Shown here piece by piece: positions 15,157-20,665 of a stretch of DNA of 28,118 nucleotides (position 1 is the first letter of the stretch; every line of letters begins with the position of its first letter). Both the position numbers and the translations under genes were made by a program. A model generated the notes under the pieces. It did not search any database. It had not been told where the DNA came from and saw nothing but the letters and a program-made list of their open reading frames with translations. Source of the stretch: JBGQAS01 sp964498605 (lineage in GTDB: Bacteria; Chloroflexota; Anaerolineae; Anaerolineales; Anaerolineaceae); contig CAZCHK010000030.1 in the NCBI GenBank assembly GCA_964498605.1, forward strand, positions 1 to 28,118, read 5' to 3'.

Positions 15157-15857
15157 CTGACCTTCGACTCTATCAACGGAACGAAACGCACTGAATCACC
15201 CGCTGAAAGCAATGCGGGTGGATCGTGATCGACGTAAAACAGTCGCAGCTGCGTGCGCCCAATGATGCGCCATCCCCCTGGGGAATCCTGCGGGTAAATA
15301 CCAGTCTGTTCGCCGGCGATTCCTACGGATCCGGCCGGAACACTCGTCCGCGGTATTTTCAGCCGTGGCACAGCAATAGATGGGTCCATCCCTCCCAGGT
15401 AGGGAAACCCGGGTTGAAAACCGATGAAGTATACGCGGTACAACCGCTCTGCGTGCCGCTGGATGATCTCCTCCGGGGTCAGCGCTAACGCTCTGGATAT
15501 TTCCAACAGGTCTGGTCCGTCTTCGCCGCCATACACCACGGGGATTTCCACCAGCTTGCCCTGACGGGAAATATTTCCTCCCCTGATAAGCTTACCTTTG
15601 AGGATTTTTTTCTTTAGGCTGTCAAATGACCAGAATTCGGGATCGTAATGGATCGCCAGCGACGCGTAACCGGGTACGATCGTGGTGATGCCGTTCCATT
15701 GTCCGGTGATAATTTCATCCGCCAGTTGATTGGCCAGTTCGTTGATGCCTGGGTCAATCTTCTGCCCGAAGCGGACCATCAGGGCGCTGTCCCCCAGGGC
15801 TTCAATTTGCTGTGGGTTAAAAGTGTAACCGCGGTTACACTTCTTCGTCTGTGTCAT
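15153..15857 (-). CDS. pxpB: 5-oxoprolinase subunit PxpB (KipI family)
   Basis: This 234-residue protein shows the KipI/PxpB hallmarks: IEALGDSALMVRFG near the N-terminus, a YRVYFIGFQPGFPYLGGMDP segment, and SVGIAGEQTGIYPQDSPGGWRIIGRT near the C-terminus. I chose ATG 15857: family members start shortly before LGDSAL, and no in-frame start exists between 15857 and that motif. The reading frame also extends to an ATG at 15932, but that extension lies within the rep-like gene. Even from 15857 the gene overlaps the rep-like gene end by 23 nt. No Shine-Dalgarno is visible, so it probably depends on translation of the upstream gene. Residues K-K-C-N-R-G-Y-T are encoded by the second palindrome copy. 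Confidence 0.92.
   Translation of the reverse strand: MTQTKKCNRGYTFNPQQIEALGDSALMVRFGQKIDPGINELANQLADEIITGQWNGITTIVPGYASLAIHYDPEFWSFDSLKKKILKGKLIRGGNISRQGKLVEIPVVYGGEDGPDLLEISRALALTPEEIIQRHAERLYRVYFIGFQPGFPYLGGMDPSIAVPRLKIPRTSVPAGSVGIAGEQTGIYPQDSPGGWRIIGRTQLRLFYVDHDPPALLSAGDSVRFVPLIESKVR
15821..15842. repeat. 22-bp palindrome, copy 2 (core GTGTAACCGCGGTTACAC)
   Basis: This copy shares the 18-bp core plus AA/TT flanks exactly with 14166-14191, and matches 24 bp of it in one orientation. Like copy 1, it places a GTG-TAA stop codon (here of the rep-like gene) inside the palindrome. It also lies inside the first codons of pxpB. The two copies bracket pxpB and pxpC, 1,655 bp apart. Confidence 0.9.
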
Positions 15858-16698
15858 CAAATTCTGAGGAGAACCAGCGTGTGCTCTCGCTGTGTCCGCT
15901 GAGCTCCTGGTCGCGCGGTGTGAGGGGATCATCCATGCGCACCTGGAGCGAGATGCCGGCCGTGCGCACGCCGTTGGGTGTCATCATGCGCCGCACCCTG
16001 TAGCGAAGAAAGTGTGTTTTGATCAACTCCTGGCTCAGCACGTCTTTCACCGTTCGCAGGCTGACGGAAGCCCGTTGCGCCAGTTCGGACATATCGGTCT
16101 CGATCACGTTGCGCAGCTCGCCAGTCGCGGGATTCCAAAAACACAGCGACCGGGCCGCCAGGATGACAGCGAACGCGCTGTGGCCGATCAAGGGAAGCCA
16201 TTCATACAAAAGGTACAGCGTGACAAACATGCCGCGTTCTGGCTGGATGAGTTTCGCACGTTCGCTGCCGTAGGCGCGTTGTAAAACCGCTTTGCGCGAG
16301 GATATCGTCGGGGATTCCTTTTCTGTCTGTTCTGGCTGTTTGCTTTCCGGTTTTGATTTTATCGCCAGCTGTGCTTCGCTATCTTTTGGCTGTGATTGTT
16401 GCGCCATCGTGTTTGAAAGTACGACCAGGCTTACACTGACTATCTCTCCCACCGCTTCGCCGTACAGCTGCGCGATGCGGTTCTTCAACCGGTTGTCCAC
16501 CCACTCACGCGCATAATTATTGTAAGCTCCCACAACAAGCAGGCCGTTTTCGTATCTTTGTGGTTTTAAAGGATAGATCCATGTCTCAAAAATGACCCGG
16601 CTTACCTCCGTCCGCAGCTGCGCCAGTACAGCCCGCCAGGCATCCTGGTAGTTGATCGTTTTTCTTTCGTTGATTACTTCAGCGGTTGTTGTTGGCAC
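15835..16698 (-). CDS. DnaA domain I / winged-helix protein, candidate replication initiator
   Basis: Residues 17-92 of this 287-residue protein match DnaA domain I: W-xx-VLAQL, VIFETWIYPLKP, GLLVVGAYNNYAREWV. A low-complexity Gln/Glu/Lys/Ser linker (about 98-133) follows. Residues 140-255 look like a winged helix-turn-helix (TDMSELAQRASVSLRTVKDVL at 201-221), and the tail is acidic. It lacks the AAA+ and DNA-binding domains of DnaA. The layout resembles phage or plasmid initiators and helicase-recruiting proteins that borrow DnaA domain I. The start codon is GTG at 16698 with AGGGA about 10 nt upstream. It lies downstream of the AAA+ ATPase and basic-protein genes and overlaps pxpB. The role is inferred from domains and neighbours. 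Confidence 0.75.
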   Translation of the reverse strand: MPTTTAEVINERKTINYQDAWRAVLAQLRTEVSRVIFETWIYPLKPQRYENGLLVVGAYNNYAREWVDNRLKNRIAQLYGEAVGEIVSVSLVVLSNTMAQQSQPKDSEAQLAIKSKPESKQPEQTEKESPTISSRKAVLQRAYGSERAKLIQPERGMFVTLYLLYEWLPLIGHSAFAVILAARSLCFWNPATGELRNVIETDMSELAQRASVSLRTVKDVLSQELIKTHFLRYRVRRMMTPNGVRTAGISLQVRMDDPLTPRDQELSGHSESTRWFSSEFDDTDEEV

Positions 16699-16798
16699 CC
16701 GATTTCCCTGTTTTTTTGTTTATTTCTGCCGTTAATATCTCTTTTTGGTTTTATTTATTTCTTCCGTTATTAATCGTGGTTTTAGGTAGAAATAATTA
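16699..16798. repeat. AT-rich gap with repeats upstream of the rep-like gene
   Basis: Two direct copies of TTTATTTCTKCCGTTA (16719-16734 and 16754-16769; K is G then T) are spaced 35 bp apart. A related inverted half, GGTAGAAATAATTA, lies at 16785-16798. The stretch is strongly AT-rich and lies immediately upstream of the rep-like start codon. It could hold operators or initiator-binding sites. Confidence 0.55.
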
Positions 16799-17122
16799 CT
16801 CCGTTTCAACCATTCGTTCCACCAGTTCATTCAGTGTCCGTGAGGCCTGGATGTGCGCTGACCTGGCGATGCGGGTGCTGCAGATCCGGGTGAGAATGCC
16901 CAGGGTTTCACCTACTGCAACCTTTCTGCCAAGCAGTTCTGAAAACCTTTTCTGCCACACCGCCATCTCTGCCAGCTCGGCCTGGGAAAGTGTCACACCA
17001 ATTTTGTGCCGCGGGATGGGAGCGGGCGGGCGCCCGGGGGTTCGCGATTCCGTGCTGACCGGCATCCTTCTCGCCTCGTACAGCTGCGCCCAGGCTGTAC
17101 GGCTGGCTCTTGGCTCTTTCAT
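16796..17122 (-). CDS. Small basic protein of the partition/replication module, possibly ribbon-helix-helix
   Basis: This 108-residue protein has an Arg/Pro-rich N-terminus (to about residue 40), then a short strand-helix-helix pattern: HKIGVTLSQAELAEMAVWQKRFSELLGR, followed by KVAVGETLGILTRICSTRI. The pattern resembles plasmid-type ribbon-helix-helix or MobC-like DNA-binding proteins, but I cannot name the family with confidence. The ATG overlaps the TGA of the AAA+ ATPase gene by 4 nt (17119-17122), so the two are translationally coupled. A DNA-binding adaptor for the ATPase is a reasonable guess. Confidence 0.65.
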   Translation of the reverse strand: MKEPRASRTAWAQLYEARRMPVSTESRTPGRPPAPIPRHKIGVTLSQAELAEMAVWQKRFSELLGRKVAVGETLGILTRICSTRIARSAHIQASRTLNELVERMVETE

Positions 17123-17943
17123 ATCTTCAGGACCTCGTTGATGATATCGCGGGTCACCGCTGTCTCATCACCGTTCAGGAGGACATCGATGGAAAGCGCG
17201 CACAAGCGAATGATCTCTCTTGGCACTCCTTGCGATCGTTCGTACAAGATCTCAAAAGCGTCATCGTCGATCAAAGGTTCGTTTCTGCCTGCGACGCTCA
17301 AGCGGAACAGCACCATCTGCAGCGCGCTGGATAGCGTCAGCGGCGGAAGGACCAGGCGCACGAACACGCGGGCGTTCACCGCCTTGTTCGTCTCAAACAA
17401 GCTCGACATCTCGGCTTGTCCGAAGGACAGCAGCTGAACGACCTTGGCGTCATAATCGAAGTTGTACATGCGGTGGATGACTTCCAGCGCTTCGCTCTCC
17501 ATGAGCTGTGCGTCGTCGAGGAGGACGATGACATTGCGCCCGGCCGTGTACGCGTTGGCCATCATTTGCTCCAGGTTGTCCATCTGGCGTTGAAAGCTTC
17601 TCTGCGGGGGGATACCCAGTGCCTGTGAGATCTGTCTCGATGCGTCCATGGCGGATTTGAACGCCGCGGTGTGCAGGTAGCATATCTCGACATTCTCTTC
17701 GGACGCGTAAACGTCGTAGATGCGCCGTGCCAGTGAACTTTTACCCATCCCCATGTCGCCGGTGATCAGCGCTAATCCCCTTCGCCTGGAGATGACATTC
17801 TGCGCCTGTCGATACACCGCCAGGTGCTCCGGTCCGAGGTAGAGATAGCGTGGGTCCGCTGATAATTTGAAGGGGTCTTCCTTTAGATTCAACCGCTCCA
17901 GCTTGGCAACTCGCCATTCGTCATCCCGCATTTGATCGATCAT
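17119..17943 (-). CDS. AAA+ ATPase, ExeA/TniB-like
   Basis: This 274-residue P-loop ATPase has an ExeA/TniB/MuB-like beginning (LNLKEDPFKLSADPRYLYLGPEHLAVY), Walker A GDMGMGKSS (62-70) and Walker B VIVLLDDAQ (138-146). Helical C-terminal elements with R-S-Q-G-V-P-R-E-I resemble the AAA+ lid. Proteins of this family act as DNA-binding ATPase switches or loaders. No transposase or secretin gene lies nearby, so a role with the adjacent rep-like and Par proteins is more plausible here than transposition or secretion. ATG 17943 is chosen because GGAGG lies 5 nt upstream; the longer frame to 17964 is rejected. The promoter region contains a TATAAT and an iteron-like site. Confidence 0.85.
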   Translation of the reverse strand: MIDQMRDDEWRVAKLERLNLKEDPFKLSADPRYLYLGPEHLAVYRQAQNVISRRRGLALITGDMGMGKSSLARRIYDVYASEENVEICYLHTAAFKSAMDASRQISQALGIPPQRSFQRQMDNLEQMMANAYTAGRNVIVLLDDAQLMESEALEVIHRMYNFDYDAKVVQLLSFGQAEMSSLFETNKAVNARVFVRLVLPPLTLSSALQMVLFRLSVAGRNEPLIDDDAFEILYERSQGVPREIIRLCALSIDVLLNGDETAVTRDIINEVLKI

Positions 17944-17962
17944 GTTTCCTCCGGTCAGCACC

Positions 17963-17980
17963 AATTATTGCACAATTATA
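17963..17980 (-). promoter_or_regulatory. Promoter and iteron-like site upstream of the AAA+ ATPase gene
   Basis: On the minus strand TATAAT (17980-17975) is followed directly by TGTGCAATAATTGG. The 11-mer GTGCAATAATT (17973-17963) is identical to part of unit 6 of the array after parB (20336-20346). The site overlaps the expected transcription start, so a protein bound there could autoregulate the leftward operon. Confidence 0.5.
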
Positions 17981-18035
17981 GGTAAAAAGCAATAGATTTA
18001 GCGTAATTCCTTTACTTGAAACCCAAATTATAATA

Positions 18036-18101
18036 AGTTTATCACAATCCCCTGAATTTGAATCTGGAATTGACGTCAGCAAAGAAAACTTATGATAAAC
18101 T
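18036..18101. promoter_or_regulatory. Divergent ATPase/parA control region
   Basis: A perfect 9-bp inverted repeat AGTTTATCA (18036-18044) / TGATAAACT (18093-18101) brackets the 8-bp palindrome TGACGTCA (18071-18078). That palindrome overlaps the parA -35 candidate TTGACG (18070-18075). A -10-like TATGAT/TGATAA follows at 18091-18099. The symmetry suggests autoregulation by a partition protein. parA has a leader of roughly 25 nt with GAGG 4 nt before ATG. Confidence 0.5.
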
Positions 18102-18128
18102 AAGCATACATCATCTGGCAGAGGCTGC

Positions 18129-18983
18129 ATGGCTATCACGATCACGATCGCAAATGAGAAAGGCGGTGTCGGAAAGACGACCACTGCCGTGAACCTTTCT
18201 GCGGGATTGGCGCTGAGGCTGAGGAAACAGCCCGGCGCCGAGGGGCGCATCCTGCTTGTCGATATGGATCCGCAGGGACACGCGCTGCTGGCCACAGCCT
18301 ACGGTTTGCGACCCTCAAGTCCATCCGATACGCTTCCCCACCTTCTTACAGAATCCCCGGCTCCCTCGGTGCAGCGCATGATCCGAGTTTCCACGCATCA
18401 CCCCAACCTGTACGTCCTGCTCAGCAGCCACGAGGAGCTGGTGGACGCTGCCCGTCTGATGCCAAGCCTGATGGCAAACGAGACGCGCCTGCAGCAGGGG
18501 CTTTCTCCGATCCTGAAGGATTTCGCCTACATAATCGTGGACACGCCCCCCAACACCGGTGATTTGCTGATCAATTCACTGGTGGCCGCTGATCATGTCA
18601 TCATCCCCGTGGAGACCAGTTATCTCGGTGTTACCGGCCTGCGTGAGCTGCAGCGGACCATTGAAGAGGTGCGCATCCATTTTCGGCCGGATGTCAAAAT
18701 TCTTGGCTATCTGCCCACCCTGTGCGAGGAACAACGGTCAGAGGCGCAGGAGATCCTGCAGGAGCTGAGAAAGCGTTTTCCCAATCAGGTACTCGCTCCG
18801 ATCCACAAAGCCGCCGATCTTGCCTACGCACATTCCAGCCACATGGACGTTTTTTCCTACCGCCCGCCACGCCAGCAGGATCCAAAGCAGATAGAGTCGC
18901 GTGTGCGCGCCACACGTGAATACGCCCAGCTTGTTGCCACGGTGCTTCAGCGCACCTGGCCAAATCCTGAGTCGCTCAAATAA
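18129..18983 (+). CDS. parA: ParA family partition ATPase
   Basis: This 284-residue ParA/Soj-like ATPase has the deviant Walker A KGGVGKTT (11-18) with the signature lysine, the DMDPQGH motif (45-51) and IIVDTPP (135-141). There is no N-terminal helix-turn-helix, so it belongs to the short Soj/type Ib class rather than the P1 type. ParA forms ATP-dependent patches on the nucleoid that move ParB-centromere complexes. It is followed after 10 nt by a ParB-family gene, the standard parAB order, and is divergent from the AAA+ ATPase. The tail past residue 250 is longer than the minimal Soj and slightly basic. Confidence 0.93.
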   Translation: MAITITIANEKGGVGKTTTAVNLSAGLALRLRKQPGAEGRILLVDMDPQGHALLATAYGLRPSSPSDTLPHLLTESPAPSVQRMIRVSTHHPNLYVLLSSHEELVDAARLMPSLMANETRLQQGLSPILKDFAYIIVDTPPNTGDLLINSLVAADHVIIPVETSYLGVTGLRELQRTIEEVRIHFRPDVKILGYLPTLCEEQRSEAQEILQELRKRFPNQVLAPIHKAADLAYAHSSHMDVFSYRPPRQQDPKQIESRVRATREYAQLVATVLQRTWPNPESLK

Positions 18984-18993
18984 AGGGGTTCAC

Positions 18994-20136
18994 ATGCCTA
19001 GTCCCACAAAAAAACGACACAACGCTTTTGAGGATTTTCCGGAAGCGAATCGTGATGTGAAGATCAAGCTGGGTGATAAAACTGACACCTCCCAGCAGCA
19101 ACCTGTTGAGCGTATCGAACGCTTGAAACCCAGCCAGATGATGCCTGACCGTTTCCAGCCCCGGCGTTTACTTCCTCCCGCCATCCGGGATGATTTTTTT
19201 AACCACAGGCTGGACTGCTACGCGGCAGCGTCCGCCTGGCTCGCGCTTGGCGAGCAGGATGAGGGTATCCGCGAGGAGATCAATGGATTAATGTCCATGG
19301 GCGAATCCTTCAAAGAACATGGCCAGATCAAGCCCATCACAGGATCGTGGCTGCACCTCGCGGATGGTTCATTCGTCTTCCAGATTGAAACAGGTGAACG
19401 GCGCTTCTGGGCCGCATGTCTAAAAAAAGCCAAGCATAAAGATACGGAAGAACCCATATTAAGGGTGGAGGTTGTTTCCCATCCAACCCGTCAGCGCCAG
19501 GTACTGGAGAACCGCCACGCGGAAACCCCGTCCGCGGTGGAACAGGCCTGTGAGATTTCGGCACTCATTTTGTCCGAAATCGGTATCCATCCAAGCGGTG
19601 ACATTTCTGATGAATATGACTACTTCCGCCAGGTGCAGAACCAGCGCATGCCCGCGGGTCTGTGGGACAAGATCATACCCATCATGCAGCTGACCCGACC
19701 ACGCATGGTGCAGCTGCTCAATATCCTGCAGATGCCAAGCTCACTGCTGGACATGGCTGATCGCTACCGTCTGCCGGAGCGCGTCCTGCGTGAGATACTC
19801 TCTGCCCCAAAAGAACAATGGGAGTCCATGCTCAGTTTGAGTATCCGAAGCAATCTGACAGCTGATGAGATTGCCAGCATCACTGATACTCCCGTCATTA
19901 CAACAACACCTGAAGAAACAAAACGAAAAACAATAATACCTGTCAGGCCCGCCAGGGACGCCGTCAAGAGTTTGCGCCATTTCTCAAGAATGATGGAATC
20001 TCTCTTACCCAGCGAAAGAAACCAGGTGATTGACGCTCTTGCAGATGATCTGATGGTGCAGGGAAGAGGAGAATCCATGCTTTTATGGATGACCGATCTG
20101 GTTCATCTCCTGCAAGCCAGGTTAAAAAGAAAATGA
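18994..20136 (+). CDS. parB: ParB/RepB/Spo0J family partition protein, diverged
   Basis: This 380-residue protein has the ParB N-domain boxes in order: DRFQPRR (52-58), HGQIKPI (109-115), TGERRFWAA (133-141) and ENRHAETPSAVEQA (172-185). A helical DNA-binding region (to about 300) and a helical C-terminal dimerisation segment follow. Between the QPRR and GQIKPI boxes is an insertion of about 25-30 residues (about 63-100) not seen in typical ParB, and GERRFWAA replaces the usual GERRxRAA. I chose ATG 18994, with AAAGGGG upstream, over the earlier frame that overlaps parA. It should bind a centromere; the iteron-like array 75-250 bp downstream is the obvious candidate. Confidence 0.85.
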   Translation: MPSPTKKRHNAFEDFPEANRDVKIKLGDKTDTSQQQPVERIERLKPSQMMPDRFQPRRLLPPAIRDDFFNHRLDCYAAASAWLALGEQDEGIREEINGLMSMGESFKEHGQIKPITGSWLHLADGSFVFQIETGERRFWAACLKKAKHKDTEEPILRVEVVSHPTRQRQVLENRHAETPSAVEQACEISALILSEIGIHPSGDISDEYDYFRQVQNQRMPAGLWDKIIPIMQLTRPRMVQLLNILQMPSSLLDMADRYRLPERVLREILSAPKEQWESMLSLSIRSNLTADEIASITDTPVITTTPEETKRKTIIPVRPARDAVKSLRHFSRMMESLLPSERNQVIDALADDLMVQGRGESMLLWMTDLVHLLQARLKRK

Positions 20137-20169
20137 TTATTTGTCTAGACTTCTTGTCACGATTATCCT

Positions 20170-20200
20170 TTAAGTCATTAAAGTAGTTATTAAGTCATTA
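20170..20200. repeat. AT-rich direct repeats TTAAGTCATTA
   Basis: TTAAGTCATTA occurs at 20170-20180 and 20190-20200 within an AT-rich 60-bp stretch that begins shortly after parB. Such a stretch next to iterons would be the expected place for strand opening if the region is an origin. It could equally be a spacer. TTATCCTTT at 20164-20172 only partly resembles a DnaA box. Confidence 0.6.
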
Positions 20201-20210
20201 TTAAAACACG

Positions 20211-20390
20211 GGCAAATACTGCACGCAGGTGACAGGCAATTCTTGCATCCTTAACAGGTGCAGATTTTTCACCCAGGGATCAAGAAGGCAGAATTTGCAC
20301 GCTTGCCAGAAGGCAAAATTTTTTGTCTGGCCTGAGTGCAATAATTACACCTACAGAAAATAAATAGATCCTGAGTGCAAATCTTGCAGA
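20211..20390. repeat. Iteron-like array of seven degenerate units, candidate centromere or origin
   Basis: The non-coding stretch 20137-20467 contains an array of imperfect palindromes of the type GCAA-N3-TTGC. Core 11-mers start at 20212, 20236, 20260, 20288, 20313, 20338 and 20377: GCAAATACTGC, GCAATTCTTGC, GCAGATTTTTC, GCAGAATTTGC, GCAAAATTTTT, GCAATAATTAC, GCAAATCTTGC. Spacings are 24, 24, 28, 25, 25 and 39 bp. Each is preceded by G or T, and several are followed by A-C/T-C-C. The 11-mer CCTGAGTGCAA is duplicated exactly at 20331 and 20370. The rest of the stretch, 20391-20467, shows nothing clear beyond a weak promoter-like region. Confidence 0.7.
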
Positions 20391-20467
20391 CAGGAGCATT
20401 AAAATGACATGATATTGCGTATAGCAGTATTCTACGATTAACACAAATTCGTTCAGCCGACTACTTG

Positions 20468-20665
20468 ATGGCTATAAAGTTTCATCGGCACGATGTCATA
20501 TTGGTTGATGGTCAACGATTTTTTATGGGAGAATTACACAGCAAAGTTAAACTTTCGGTGAGTATAAACGTCGACAACCTTATCGAGTGTGTGATAGAAT
20601 TAACTGGTGACAAGCGGGGAAATACCATGCTCAACCCCAGACTAACTTTGAGGAGAGATGAATGA
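20468..20665 (+). CDS. Small hypothetical protein upstream of the beta-helix protein
   Basis: This is a possible 65-residue protein with alternating hydrophobic and charged residues suggesting a beta-rich fold (HDVILVDGQRFFMGEL, KLSVSINV). No signal peptide, membrane helix or known family is visible. Its TGA overlaps the ATG of the next gene by 4 nt (20662-20665), which supports its reality through coupling. However, the next gene has its own AGGAGAG ribosome-binding site, and this frame has no clear Shine-Dalgarno. ATG 20468 is used rather than the TTG three bases earlier. It may be a small DNA-associated protein or just an open frame. Confidence 0.4.
   Translation: MAIKFHRHDVILVDGQRFFMGELHSKVKLSVSINVDNLIECVIELTGDKRGNTMLNPRLTLRRDE

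Noticed and set aside
15858..15932. N-terminally extended PxpB starting at 15932
   Set aside because: The extra 25 residues come from within the rep-like coding sequence and do not resemble the start of PxpB proteins.
17119..17943. TniB component of a Tn7-like transposon
   Set aside because: No TnsB/TniA-type transposase, TniQ or terminal inverted repeats are visible; the neighbours are rep-like and par genes.
18901..18993. N-terminally extended ParB overlapping parA
   Set aside because: ATG 18994 has a good ribosome-binding site, and the extension is the out-of-frame reading of the parA tail.
20211..20390. CRISPR array
   Set aside because: Units are degenerate, palindromic and only 24-28 bp apart, leaving no unique spacers of normal length; no cas genes are present.
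18994..20467. Canonical parS site
   Set aside because: No match to TGTTTCACGTGAAACA or a close variant was seen here by eye.
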